Origin: Lepidostoma basale
Taxonomy: Eukaryota; Arthropoda; Insecta; Trichoptera; Lepidostomatidae
Assembly: GCA_022606425.2 (NCBI GenBank)
Contig: JAHDVF020000126.1
Coordinates: 233,501-297,500 of the forward strand
DNA: 64,000 nt
Direction: 5' to 3'
In this document: positions 10,573 through 20,985 of the stretch, one piece after another
Layout: every line of letters begins with the position of its first letter
Numbering within the stretch: position 1 is the first letter of the stretch
Notes under the pieces: generated by a model
Databases searched by the model: none
The model's input: the letters and a program-made list of their open reading frames with translations, nothing else
Told to the model about the DNA's origin: nothing
Program-made: the position numbers and the translations under genes

Positions 10573-11284
10573 TGAATTTATATATTTTTATGTTAATAAA
10601 ATAATACAATTTACTGCGAAAGTATGCTCCAACCATTCTTCTAAAATCTGCAGTATTCAGATGAAAAATAATTTATTATTTCAATTACTTAACCCATTTA
10701 TGTTAATGTCACATATCCAGTATGTTACATCGCCGTTGTTTAAGCGTAATTGGTGCGATAAACAAACGAAGTGGAATACTATGCTTAAAGTGTGTTTTGT
10801 ACGAAATAAATGGATAATATTTGAATTTGTGGTTAGTAAAAAACTGTTCAAGAAATAATTATATTATACAATTTGTTACATTACATAACGATTGTGGAGG
10901 AATTTAATGAGTTATTTCCAATGTAAAATGCGTTCATATTTTGTTTTAATATAGCATTTTACCGAAACCGTTTAGTTTACCATTTGTTTATTGTATGATG
11001 AACTGTAAATCATACTAGTGGTGTATTTAAAACCGAAGTTTAGGTCTGTCAAAGTCTGTTGAGCATAAATTTAGCCATTAACGAAATGCAACGTAAAAAT
11101 CTTTAATGGATACATGGTTTTTCTTTAACAATTAGTGTCTATTAAAAAGTAATACTCCGAACAACAAAGGTGAAGCTCTACCTTAAACTAACATAACCAA
11201 ATCACATTACCAAAAATATTCCTTTCAGACGTAAAAGGATTACCACAAGATCTGAGCCATCGTATTCTAGTTCAATATAAAATT

Positions 11285-11435
11285 GTGTCAATACGAATGA
11301 AAATGCCTTTTCTAGAAGTTTTATTATAGTTTATGGGAATGACATGTTTTGCATATCTAAGACATTATCAAATGTCTTGGATAGGTGAATCTTCTAGAAA
11401 ACAAACGTTTTCATTTGTAATAATTATTTAATATA
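11285..11435. mobile_element. MITE K, diverged pair of arms
   Basis: TACGAATGAAAATGCC, GAAGTTTTATTATAG and ATGGGAATGACATG on the left are mirrored by a shortened right arm ending CTTCTAGAAAAC then CATTTGTAATAATT. Part of the right arm has been deleted. Confidence 0.5.
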
Positions 11436-11704
11436 GAGTTTAACAATATTATTTATAAAACAATGAAATCGTTTCGTAAAAAGGACCAAATACCGTTTCA
11501 GTACCGTGAACATTTATAGTTTTAACAGATAGATTTAAAAAATTACGACTTCTGAAGTGACCGTGGTATAATATTTGCTCTCATAAGCAATATAACCGAA
11601 GGCAAGTATGTGCTTCAATTAACATATATTTTCCTGTTAACATTGTTATATTTTGCAAAGCAACTAACACGAAGTGATAGTTGCTTTGCAAAAACAATGC
11701 GGCA

Positions 11705-12060
11705 ATCAATCACGAGTGCCGCATCGGTTAAAGTGTGGCAGTTCATTATTTCTGCCTACCTTTTCGGAGAGACGGTATGATGGTTAGTTAGTTATTTATA
11801 TAATATTCTTACAGATCATCACCTTATCTTGTCTTAGGCTTAATTTTTACTGTTAATGTGTTAAAATTATCTTAGATTTGCGTCAAATTTAAGTAAAAAC
11901 ATGCCAAGGCTGCGATGGGAGGATGAAGTTGAGAGATGGAGCAAGATTGTTAAGAGTGTCAGATTGGAGGGTCGAAGCGGAGGACAGGAGGAGTTGGAGG
12001 CGAAGAATACTGGAGGTTAAGGCTCGATATGGGCTGTAGGGCCATCGAAGAAGAAGAAGA
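11705..12060 (+). mobile_element. SINE S3 3' end, then RTE-like family E fragment
   Basis: 11712-11800 is a truncated S3 copy (GAGTGCCGCATCGGTTAAAG, TTTCGGAGAGACGG, (TTAG)n). 11900-12060 encodes MPRLRWEDEVERWSKIV, then RLEGRSGGQEELEAKN, and ends in GAAGAAGAAGAAGA. This is the RPRxRWxDxV segment and tail of another RTE-like element. Confidence 0.5.
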
Positions 12061-12309
12061 TAAGTAAAAACAGTCTAACATCTATATTTTTTTTACCATA
12101 ATATTAAAAGCGCAATTACGTACATGATGTAAATGAATATTGTATTTAAAAAATCGAACGTAGCGATTACACTACATTTTCATAATGTTGCAATAAGTAA
12201 AAAAAAACGTGTTTTTTTGTTGTTTCTAAAACAGAAACTAACTGGAACGATTATTATTTTCAAATAAATACTAAATTTAAAATAATATTTTATACATTAA
12301 GCATAAAAA

Positions 12310-12830
12310 CTAATTAACCATCACGCCGAAGGGGTAGGCATAAATAATTGACAGCCACACTGTTCTGTCCTGACATACATCTCTGGCTTCCTCTACATTC
12401 ATACATCCTGTCATGCACGCACGTCGATTTCTTCGATGACTACTTACGTGACCGACATTTAATATTTGCTTGATTTGATCGTGACAATTTTCCTCGGTCT
12501 TCCTCTTTTTCTAGCTCCGTTCACGTCGTTTACATATACCTTCTTCACCATTCTGTTTTCACTCATGCTTTTCATGTGTCCAAAACATCTCAACGATTCA
12601 TTCGCACCGCATTCACTTCTTATACTTACATTTGACACTCAATCATATACAGATTTAACACTCATTCGTCTTAAAGATCTCATTTCTACTGCTTTTATTC
12701 TACTTTCATCCTTCTTTTCTCTCGTCTACTTCTCGTATAAGAGATCTCATTTCTACTGCATTTATTATACTTTCATCCTTCTTTTACTTCCAATTTTTCT
12801 TAAGCCTTCAAAAACTAGTTTATGATCCGT
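12310..12830 (-). mobile_element. RTE-like family A copy
   Basis: The minus strand carries the complete 3' end near 12315 (AACCATCACGCC) and the C-terminal coding region with frameshifts. Conserved segments correspond to TWHDQINQI, KRRMSENRM and ERRSLRRMSV. An internal repeat of AGATCTCATTTCTACTGC (12672 and 12741) indicates a small duplication. Confidence 0.65.
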
Positions 12831-12964
12831 AATAAAAAAATTGGCCAGTTAGGCACTTAACGATATAATAATAGAACGGTTTTTTGTTATAATTTTAAGA
12901 AAGGAAACACCTAATTTAGCAATAATTGCCTCAGAACTTATAATATCCCAGAATGTTCCTCTCT

Positions 12965-13052
12965 GATAAATGTGGAGTCACTTCCTTCTTTTGCCAGTTC
13001 CATGCTTCAATTCCATACGTCGGCACAAGAACACCATTGTGTACTGCCATTA
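12965..13052 (-). mobile_element. RTE-like family A short fragment
   Basis: Only the MAVHNGVLVPT-YG-EAWNWQKK coding segment is left, read on the minus strand from CATT at 13052. It lies beside MITE N. Confidence 0.55.
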
Positions 13053-13077
13053 AATATTGTTTTTGATATAATCGTAA

Positions 13078-13457
13078 AGTTTTTTACAACATTTTGAATG
13101 TATACAAATACTTGTAAACGAATACTGGATTTTACCCATTGCGGGTTATCAATTCAAGAATTAATTGTATCTCAATAGAGACGAAGATGCAAATTGGAAA
13201 CAATCTTTATAGATGGCGTTAGTGTGTAGATTGAAAAAACTACCATGTAAAAAGTGGTGTTACAGATTAACATATATACAACTTTCAAAAAAATTGTCAG
13301 ACATGGTGGTCATAAGAAAAAAGGTGAAAAGGGAAAGTTGTATTACATAAAGCGTGCGCTTAACCCAACCAATGACAGGTCATAAGTCCTGTAAACACCT
13401 CGATCAACCATATTCTGTTTCCAATTTGCATCTTCGTCTCTATTGAGGTAAAGTTTT
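13078..13457. mobile_element. MITE family N in the intron next to semaphorin exon 1
   Basis: The left terminus is CAACATTTTGAATGTATACA with ACTGGATTTTACCCATTGCG and TCTCAATAGAGACGAAGATG. The right terminus is TTTGCATCTTCGTCTCTATT. The core AAGCGTGCGCTTAACCCAAC matches 10440-10480. It ends about 70 bases from the exon 1 splice donor. Confidence 0.65.
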
Positions 13458-13527
13458 TGTTAAACCAATTTTGAAAGGATACTCGTGTTTGGTTTTTGTA
13501 GAAAATTTCATATAATGATTCACCAAC

Positions 13528-13624
13528 CTAATTGAACGAACATCTTGGGCCTGACGTTCTCCTGCCACGTGGCCGCCGTCCACCCCACCACGGAGAGGAT
13601 AAGCAACAGATGCAGCATCTCCAT
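13528..13624 (-). CDS. Sema1a: Semaphorin-1a-like, first coding exon (signal peptide)
   Basis: The minus-strand exon starts at ATG 13624-13622 (a second in-frame ATG is at 13618-13616) and encodes MEMLHLLLILSVVGWTAA followed by TWQENVRPKMFVQLG. The first 17-18 residues form a classical signal peptide: a Leu/Ile/Val core with small residues at the cleavage site. The mature start W-x-(E/N)-(D/N)-V-x-P-K-M-(Y/F)-V-Q-(F/L)-G is what I recall for grasshopper fasciclin IV/semaphorin-1a, so the product would be a transmembrane axon-guidance ligand that signals through plexin A. The exon ends ...CAATTAG|GTTGGTGA, phase 1, which keeps a Gly at the junction as in the homologue. A TAG stop lies in frame 9 bases upstream. 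The rest of the sema domain must lie beyond the window. The alternative is another class 1 semaphorin. Confidence 0.75.
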
Positions 13625-13681
13625 ATTACACTATCACTGGTCACTGCACTAGTAGTATCAGAGGGCAAGGAAGTTACCCAC
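13625..13681 (-). other. 5' leader segment of the semaphorin gene with splice acceptor
   Basis: Reading the minus strand, GATTCGCTTTCAG at 13694-13682 is a good splice acceptor, followed by GTGGGTAACTTCC and 57 bases to the ATG. The in-frame TAG just before the start fixes the coding start downstream. The exact acceptor is inferred and an unspliced leader is possible. Confidence 0.45.
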
Positions 13682-14336
13682 CTGAAAGCGAATCACATAT
13701 ACACATGGTACCATACAAAGATCGTGTAATATTGCACTAACAAACTTATTAATACACCAGATTATTATTCCATCTAATACGATTAATATCTTCCTTTATC
13801 GACAGTCGATTAAAAAAGAATCACTTTTATACGAGTTAAATATAAACTATTGTATGATAGGTTAACAACTATGTAATATTTATTATTTGATTTCCAAATT
13901 AATTATTAAAGTGAAATGGAAATTGATTATGATCCGAATTTTAGATCTAGTCAGCTTAAGACAACTTATTCACGAAAAATTATTAAACTTATTTGTTTTG
14001 TAGGAGAATGTAATACGTAAATATCACTGATAGTTACACTTCGGGCGATTCGTTAGCAAACGTTTTGACATTTGGTGAAATGTCAAAAAAATTACAGAAA
14101 CGCCTAGATTTTGCACTGATTTTTTTAAAATTCGTAATCGATTTAATCCTCGTTGTCCAAGAGAATCATTTGTTAATACGGTTTGTCACAACAAGCACTG
14201 TTTGTTAAACACATCGACAGTTATAAAACACATTGGGAGTGTGTTATGCGGGTTAAAGGATTAGCTGAATGGTTTTCGTTATTTTCACTTTCACTAAATA
14301 AATATACAGTTAAAGGTAGATAAATATTTCATTCAC

Positions 14337-14698
14337 AAGCTGCGGTGGCATGTGTTTTTATCAAAAAAACAGGGATATAACACCGCAGTTGTGTGTGCGC
14401 GCAGTGACAATGCGTCGATGCGGCAACGCGAGCACGAAAGGCGGAGCGTTGACTGGCAGGAACAAGCGCGCGTGACGGCCGCGCGGCATAGACTGGGGGG
14501 CGACTCGCGCTGCGGGAGGCGAGCGCACACGATGCGGGTCGGAGATTGCCGAGGGAAAGCGATGCCTTCCGGAGAGCGCCGAGACGCTCGAGGGGTGGCG
14601 ATCGCAGCCGAGGAGTGCCGGAGACTCCCGAGCGGGCGCTAGGCGCGTGCGCGATGCGGGCGCCGGCCACTCGTGGCGGCCATTGCACTCGGGTAACT
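14337..14698 (-). other. GC-rich block, probable first leader exon of the semaphorin gene
   Basis: This is the most GC- and CpG-rich stretch in an otherwise AT-rich window. Frames are open on both strands simply because stop codons are rare in such composition; none gives a recognisable protein, so I do not call a CDS. It lies about 0.7 kb upstream of the semaphorin ATG. At its downstream end a possible donor (GCTT|GTGAAT at 14340-14331) would splice to the acceptor near 13682. A long GC-rich 5' UTR is the simplest reading; a CpG-island-like promoter is an alternative. Confidence 0.45.
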
Positions 14699-14732
14699 GC
14701 ACCTAGGGACACGAAAAGGGGTTATTTTTATA
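14694..14732 (-). promoter_or_regulatory. Candidate core promoter: TATA box and initiator
   Basis: On the minus strand TATAAAAA lies at 14732-14725. About 30 bases downstream GTGCAGTTAC (14700-14692) resembles the arthropod initiator with the A at 14698. Spacing from the first T to that A is 34 bases, slightly longer than usual. Everything downstream is the GC-rich leader. This is inferred from position and motif only. Confidence 0.4.
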
Positions 14733-14799
14733 AATATACAGCTGTTGTTGAGCACGAATTCCGCCTTGTGTTAGTGGAGTAGGCCCGCCAGACGCTTGC

Positions 14800-16330
14800 G
14801 CTACCGTTTGTATATAAAAACAACTGTTTATTATGTGGGACAAGGGGTTTAAACCCGAACCCGTTTATTTCCCGCGTTCATTAACTTTAAAAAACATTGA
14901 AATTATGTGTATACATCAGTTGTAATATATGGGTCAATGCCAACAAGAAAATTCAAATACATTTTATAAAACCGTTATTTTACTAAATGGAACTGAAGTT
15001 TTAAATTTTAAATACAATGCTAAATACACAAAACATTAATTCGTTGGATTTTTTATATTAAACCTACTCATTAAAATTGCGTCTAATTGACAAATAAGCA
15101 AACATTAAATAATAATATCTTGTTGGGTAATACAAGTCTTATTTTATTTTTAATAAATTAATATTAAAATATTGTTAAGTACCTCATAAAAATATCTCCA
15201 AATTAAATAAATAATACGAACGAAAAATTCCTTTAACTAATAAGAATGAAAACGTCCGTTTTCTAGAATTTTTATTAAAGTTTAAGGGGATGACATGTTT
15301 CACCATTCTAATGCATTATCAAATCTGTCTGTCATTCTCATATACAATATTAAATTTTCTAGAAACAGACGTTCTCATTCATATTAATTATTTACTATGA
15401 AATTTTACATTGTTCTACAAGAAACAATTTTAAATAATAAATATATATTTTTTAGTTTTATTTTAATATATGGAAATGACCTGTTTCACTTCGCAACGGC
15501 ATTATCAAATATTTGATAATGGTTAAGTACAGCAAAATATTTCATTCCCATAAAATATAACAAATCTTCTTAAAAAACAGACAATTTCTTTCGTATTCAT
15601 TATTTAAATGTTATATTATTAATTAAAATATGTTAATAAACCCTCTAAATATGCACATGTGAAATTTTAATATATTTTTCTTAATATTCTTAATAAATTG
15701 TTGAAATGACAAAAAGAATGATAAAAAAATATTTTAATCTCTAAAATTTGAGTAAGATCCCGGGTATCAACCAAGATCGAACCCACGCCCGGGGAATCAG
15801 AAGCCCAGCGTCTCGTTCTTTCGACCACAACTGCAAAGATATCTACTCATTAATAATGTATGTCGAACAATAAAATATAAAAACAAAAGCTCGCACCAGT
15901 ATAAACTTTGTGGATTCCATTAAAACTAAATAAGGCGACCCAAAAGTAGTTTCAGAGAACCGTAATAAATAAAAAGAAATTATATGTACTCGTAAGTCTA
16001 TGGTTTAAAAGATACGGAATGTAATAAATTCACACCCAACTTGCCAAAATACATCGATAAGAGTAATTAAATGTTTTTCGTGGTCGAATCTAAAGTGGGT
16101 CAGATTGCGGAACACTTCTACCGCAATGAATTGTACTATAATATATTAAATTATAACGAGTATATTGGAGCATATGTAAATCTTACAATAACTGCAAACT
16201 TATATTTAAAATATATCTTTTTTTTACATATTCAACATAAAATACACCGATTTCATTTTTCTTAATAAATTAATGTCTGGTTACTATTATAGTAGCACGG
16301 AAGGCATATTAAGGGCGAATAATAATAATA
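14800..16330. other. Upstream flank with MITE K copies
   Basis: 15238-15398 and 15446-15605 are two diverged MITE K copies (both show TTCTAGAA and CATTCCCAT blocks in inverted arms). 15750-15830 contains GATCGAACCCACGCCC, a weak tRNA-like segment. The remainder is AT-rich with no recognisable gene. Confidence 0.5.
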
Positions 16331-16334
16331 AAAC

Positions 16335-16935
16335 AAACAAACAAACCATCACGCCGTTTTCCCGCAGGGGAGGCAGAGAGAATGGGCCGCCACACTACTC
16401 TATCCTGGCACACCTCTCTAGATTCCTCCACATTCATACAACGAGTCATAAACGCACGTTGATTCTTCCGATTTCTAACATGACCAATTGACCAACCTTT
16501 ATATTTTGATTAATTTGGTCATGCCATGTTTTCCTCGGTCTACCTCGACTCTATTTACTCCATTTACATCATTAACGTATACTTTCTTAACCATTCTTTC
16601 TCCATCCATGCGCTCTACATTCCTTTCTCATATCAGCATTTGAGATTCTCTCGTATATCGTTCTACCACACAAACGTCTTAGGGACCTTATCTCTACCGC
16701 ATATATTCTGCTCTCATCCTTCTTCTGCCAGTTCCATGCTTCGCTTCCATACATTAGGGTAGCGACCAGAACTCCATTGTGAACGGCCGTTTTCGCTTTC
16801 ATTGATAAATTCTTGTTTCCAATCATTATTTTTAAAGCTCCATTCACTTTGTTACCCGCACCAACCCTTCTTTCGACGTCACTATCCATTCGGTCATCCG
16901 CTGTAAACATGCTACCTAAATACACATATTGTATA
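16335..16935 (-). mobile_element. RTE-like family A copy, long C-terminal domain
   Basis: The frame at 16587-16925 encodes MYLGSMFTADDRMDSDVERR, then VGAGNKVNGALKIMIGNKNL, AVHNGVLVATLMYGSEAWNW and INAVE-like IYAVEIRSLRRLCGRTIYER. The part nearer the tail (16340-16590) carries the RGRPRKTWHDQ segment out of frame. The 3' end CATCACGCCGTTTTCCCGC is intact at 16345-16370, with a (TTTG)n tail instead of (TTAG)n. It is one of the longest family A copies here. Confidence 0.75.
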
Positions 16936-17029
16936 TATTAAACATGAAATACACTGATTTCAATTTTCTTTATAAATTAACGTCTGGTTACTATTATAGT
17001 AGCAAGGAAGGCATATTAAGGGTGAATAA

Positions 17030-17073
17030 TAATAATAATAATGATAATATTAATAACAATAATAATAATAATA

Positions 17074-17121
<48 letters not shown>

Positions 17122-17310
17122 ATAATAATTATAATAATTATAATAAATAATAATATGCTAACTTTTAAAGCGCTGTTTTTGTGCTGTAATCACCTCAATA
17201 TTATTATTATAATAATAATTATAATAATTATAATAAATAATAATATGCTAACTTTTAAAGCGCTGTTTTTGTGCTGTAATCACCTCAAGGGCGCATCAAG
17301 AGTGTTTTAA
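17030..17310 (-). repeat. (AAT)n tract and 90-bp tandem duplication of a CR1-like 3' end
   Basis: 17030-17150 is an (AAT)n/(TTA)n microsatellite. Positions 17109-17198 and 17199-17288 are identical 90-bp units containing TATGCTAACTTTTAAAGCGC and TTTGTGCTGTAATCACCTCA. The unit matches the 3' UTR style of the CR1-like elements (GCGCCCTTGAGGTGATTA on the minus strand). It is probably an element tail that duplicated through its microsatellite. Confidence 0.65.
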
Positions 17311-17469
17311 ATCTAAAAATTTAAATACGAACGCTGCATATGATATTCGCGATCGGGTAGAAAGTATAATAGAACAAAATATAAATGTTTTACATTAGAA
17401 ATGAAATATGAAAAAGATGGGTGTTTGAATTCATAGAAAAAATCATGAAAAATGTTTATGCTGTTCTCC

Positions 17470-17960
17470 CGATGCTACAGGCATTATATCTACGAAACAT
17501 GCCGAGAAAAATATTTATTAATACAGAGTGAAAAAATAATATTTTAACTCTAATAATAATAAAAATTCATAATTATAGAATTTGTCTGTTTTAACATCAC
17601 AGGTTTAACACCAATTTAAGAACCAATAATTTCTATATAAATTATGTCTTTTCAAATACATACATGTTTTTTTCTAAATTACATGTTTTTTATCATCATG
17701 TATTATTATTATTTATTATTATTTAATATTATTTATTAGTTCTTACTGTTAAAAAATAATTGTTAGTACCTACTTTTAACAAATAGCACAGGTTAAATTT
17801 TAAATTTGAATTATTGTACCGAATTTTAAATGCGTTTTTTATTAGTCTTTCTTTGTTTAGTTATTATTATATTTTTACACCTGAAAATGGCATCCTCCGA
17901 AACATGCCATGTTTTTAAATATTTTTTATTACATAGTGGATTAAACCAAGTTTTTTAATT
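17470..17960 (+). mobile_element. Two decayed hammerhead-like repeats
   Basis: 17472-17512 reads CCGATGC, a weak hairpin, GAAAC, ATGCC. 17887-17918 reads CTGAAAA, hairpin GGCATCCTCC, GAAAC, AT, GCC. In both, the GTC cleavage triplet has become GCC. The second is a diverged copy of the repeat at 25500-25590. Confidence 0.35.
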
Positions 17961-18409
17961 TCCTATGTATATAACTTTAAATGCGTTTACATTAGAAAAC
18001 TTTGTAAATATATACGTTATTTGACAAGTCAAACCTTGTACCTATCTGTTCTGAGGTCAGAGCCATATAGCATTACAACGTACATAGGCAGTTTCATATA
18101 GTTTCGCTATCGAGACGCTCGTCGGCTTCACAAAAAACTTTGCGCCAAACATGTAGGATCTTGGAATAGCTCAGTAAAGATATCGGCGCCGATTGGACTG
18201 CGATCAAGTGCTGAGATAACTCTAGAGGGAATATTAAATATAAAATTGAAGCCGGATAAATGACAAAAAAATATGAACTAAATATAATACACGAGTATAA
18301 TATCGTTGAAATTGTTAAATAATGATTACATTATGTTGTAATCGTATTTTTGAGTCTTAAAGCAACCAGTAGGCAAATAAATAATCATCTTTGAATAATA
18401 ATAATAATC

Positions 18410-18485
18410 CGGTGGTGGTCTAGGGGATAGAACGCTTGGCTTTTGATCAAGGGGATTTAGGTTCGAGCCTGGACACGACCAGATT
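18410..18485 (+). mobile_element. tRNA-Lys-like sequence, SINE head or tRNA pseudogene
   Basis: GGTGGTG at the 5' end pairs imperfectly with CACGACC at the 3' end. CTTGG/TCAAG forms an anticodon stem around CTTTTGA, which would give anticodon TTT. GGTTCGAGCCT is a good B box. The D arm is too short for a functional tRNA. The sequence runs on into an AT-rich body to about 18600, which favours a SINE. Confidence 0.5.
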
Positions 18486-18599
18486 CCTTCTTCATAATAA
18501 TGAGCTATTTTCTGCTCACATTGAAGATTGTAAAATAAATTCTAATATCATTGATTTAAATCGTTGGTGTTAGTCTTTTAAAAAGAAAAAAAATAATAA

Positions 18600-18870
18600 T
18601 TAACTAAATAACTAACTAACCATCACGCCGTCTCCCCGAATTACTAATTTGTGGAATAGTTAATTATCTTATAGATTATTATTATTAATAATAATAATAA
18701 TGTACCAGAAATAGAGGAAGACCGAGGAAAACGTGGCACCATCAAATAAATCAAATATTAAATGTCGGCCACGTGAGGAGTCAGAGAAATCGACGCGCGT
18801 GCATGACACGATGTGTGAATGTTAAGGAATAGAGAGAGAGAGGTATGTAAGGAATAAAAAACAATGAGAC
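18600..18870 (+). mobile_element. RTE-like family A scraps
   Basis: 18603-18640 is a bare 3' tail in minus orientation (AACCATCACGCCGTCTCCCC). 18700-18865 is a plus-strand fragment covering RGRPRKTWHHQINQILNVGH and the RNRRACMTRCVNVKE-like end, with stops. The two are probably separate insertions. Confidence 0.55.
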
Positions 18871-18885
18871 GATCAATAATGTCAC

Positions 18886-19105
18886 CATACCCTTCCTGGG
18901 AGCAGAGTGGCAAGAGCTGTGACTACCACACAGAAGAACCCGGGTTCGATTCCCGATGATACAGCATGATTATTACACTGCCATGGGTCTGGTATAGAAT
19001 TCACGTGACAGTAATATGGCGAAAGATTGCATGTCACGAGAATCAATAGCTAAAAAGTTGTACACAGTAATTGAGTTAAAATAAGCTCATGTATACAAAT
19101 GTGGA
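18886..19105 (+). mobile_element. tRNA-derived SINE (family S1)
   Basis: The head is GAGTGGCAAGAGCTGTGACT with B box GGGTTCGATTCCCG (18951-18964), then TTACACTGCCATGGGTCTGG and CATGTCACGAGAATCAATAG. This subfamily ends in AGTTAAAATAAGCTC rather than the TGATGTAAAG ending of the copy at 37060. Confidence 0.65.
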
Positions 19106-19594
19106 ATGCAACGAGAAACTACCAAAACTAACAAAGTCCCAAGTGGCACCTTATGAAACAGTAAAAATATTACACTTTGTTGCAAACCAATCGCTTGGAT
19201 GGAAACTAGAGAAGACTCTTCCTGAGAGACGGGGTGCTGGTTAGTTAGTTTGGTTTAAATAACAATAAAAAATAAATTGTTTATATGTTATTTTATGAGA
19301 AACAAAAATATGCTCCCTCCAGTAAAGGGTTACCTTGATGGGCTGCTATAACTCTGTGGCAGATGAAATGGAAAATATTCTTTAAGCAAGCGGAGTCGAC
19401 ATTGTTTACGATTGTTCTTTAGACCGCAGTAGAAAAACTCCCTTAAGGGGTCACGATAACAAAATAATTCCCGAATTCTGAATTAACAGATGGCCAAAAA
19501 CGTAACACACAAAAGAGTCATAAATATAATCCTAAGTCACGATTATGAAGATTATATCAGAATTATTGGATTCAAACTTATTATATTCTTAATT

Positions 19595-19810
19595 TATAGC
19601 ACGCAATCTCCCTCATTGTCAAAATAAAAATGAGAGTAGAAGAAATACAGCAGAAAAAAGATCTCTTGGACAAATGTATTACAAATCTGTATGTGATAGT
19701 CAAATGCAAAGATAAAAATTAAATACAGTTCAAACGAAAGTGAAATAAACAAAATAATGAAAGGGTCATTAAGATGATTTGGACACATTTTTAGAATGCT
19801 TCGCCTGCAT
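19595..19810 (+). mobile_element. RTE-like family A fragment, heavily mutated
   Basis: The plus strand shows GAGAGTAGAAGAAATACAGC, GATCTCTTGGACAAATG, AACAAAATAATGAAAGG and TCATTAAGATGATTTGGACA. These correspond to ESR-NAVE, RSLRRMC, NKIMKGSLRWFGH. No frame remains open. Confidence 0.5.
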
Positions 19811-19914
19811 TTATTTACATGATTCGCCTTGCTAAGCAGTGGCGGAACTCCCATAGAAACCTAGAAGCCCGGCTTGCATAAGAAATTTTGAATCAAAATC
19901 CCCAAATCTAAGTA

Positions 19915-20110
19915 ATCATGCCCCTGCGTAAACCAACAACCCACCAAATCACCTTCCAACAATGTTCCCATCAGACGTAAGAGGAACAGCCACAAAAGCT
20001 GAACCTCAGTAAGCCAGAAGAGATTTTGATTCAAAATTTCTTACGCAAACCGGGTTTCTGGGCTTATATGGGAGTACCGCCAATGTTGCTAAGGTTTTAT
20101 CAAAATGACT
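19915..20110 (-). mobile_element. Jockey-clade fragment, second copy
   Basis: ACCAACAACCCACCAAATCA with CCTTCCAACAATGTTCCCAT and CAGACGTAAGAGGAACAGCC is the complement of the segment at 6065-6160. An inverted partner (AATTTCTTACGCAAACC against GGCTTGCATAAGAAATTTTG at 19871) flanks it, suggesting a fold-back rearrangement. Confidence 0.4.
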
Positions 20111-20415
20111 TGACATGGCAAAACACATCATTCCCATAATATATATTTATTATTTTAATAAAATTTAATAAACAATGAAAAACATTTTGATTTTTTTTTT
20201 TCAAAACGGACTTTTTCTTTGAATAAATAAATTATGTAATATTTATCATTTAGTAGAACACTCCTGTTCATAATACTCGTATAACTACAATAATGTAATG
20301 TTGTAAGAGTTTCTAAAAAAAAAATATTACAAGTCGTGTATGTAGAACAATACGACAATCATAGCTGAGGAAAGCATGGTATGAACAAAATACAAGGTCC
20401 ACCCACCAGCGGTTG

Positions 20416-20740
20416 CTATTCCAATAGATGACTATCTGTTGCAATAGCGACCGCCGGAACCGGAATCATCACACCTCTTTTCCTCTTCTTTTTCTGCGCG
20501 GCGACCACCACCGTCTGCCCTGCCAGAGAGGAATCAAGGGCCACGATCTTTTCTTCATGGTCGACAATGCCATCACCCATCTCCAGCCAACGCGAAGGGG
20601 GTCGACGACCACAGTCAGGGGTGCCAAATCATCACCCGCCATTTGGACGTCAGCCATAAATGTAAACATCTTACGTGGCACAAGATCCAGAGATACCAAG
20701 CTCCTGCCAGCAATTCAGGCCGAATCATTGCCATTACATA
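20416..20740 (-). other. GC-rich coding-like stretch of unknown origin
   Basis: On the minus strand a frame from ATG 20580-20578 to a stop at 20416 encodes 54 residues beginning MGDGIVDHEEKIVALDSSLA and containing the basic run QKKKRKRG. Overlapping frames are also open because of composition. The acidic-then-basic layout could be the start of a retrotransposon ORF1, but I recognise no family and upstream homology is unclear. Confidence 0.25.
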
Positions 20741-20789
20741 ACACCACGTTAAAAAGATTCATCAACCATAATGATTATCATTCAGCCTT

Positions 20790-20985
20790 CGTGTCAGGGT
20801 GGCAATAGCCATGACTGCCACACTGAAGGTTCCGGGGTCGATTCCCGGCAATGACACTGTGATAAAAGAATCACACGCTATTTTGGATCTGGTAGAATTC
20901 AACAGACAATAAAATAGACGTTATACTAGCTACATATCACGTGTCATGAGAATCAATAGCTAAAAATATAATAAAAGTAATTGGG
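20790..20985 (+). mobile_element. tRNA-derived SINE (family S1)
   Basis: The head is GGTGGCAATAGCCATGACTG with B box GGTCGATTCCCGG (20832-20844). The body has TTTTGGATCTGGTAGAATTC and CACGTGTCATGAGAATCAAT. Its tail runs straight into an RTE family C copy, so one inserted into the other's end. Confidence 0.65.

Larger units (their letters stand above)
1..13527 (-). other. Presumed first coding intron of the semaphorin-1a-like gene
   Basis: This assignment is inferred from the splice donor at 13526-13527 on the minus strand and from the absence of any recognisable downstream semaphorin exon. The stretch is packed with transposon fragments, listed separately. Positions 1-330, 860-1120, 2430-3100, 6600-7480, 8470-8840, 9790-10130 and 10570-11210 hold AT-rich DNA in which I see no gene or named repeat. 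Large transposon-filled first introns are common in insect guidance-receptor genes. The far end of the intron lies outside the window. Confidence 0.45.

Noticed and set aside
13532..13729. 65-codon plus-strand frame
   Set aside because: It is antisense to the semaphorin signal-peptide exon and has no recognisable domain.
14329..14782. Five overlapping open frames on both strands in the GC-rich block
   Set aside because: Frames are open in several phases at once because the block is GC-rich; none resembles a protein. A leader exon or promoter explains it better.
17041..17310. Poly-isoleucine frame
   Set aside because: Translation of an (AAT)n microsatellite and the 90-bp duplication.
18410..18485. 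Functional tRNA-Lys
   Set aside because: Anticodon and T arms are plausible but the D arm is too short and the acceptor stem has a mismatch.
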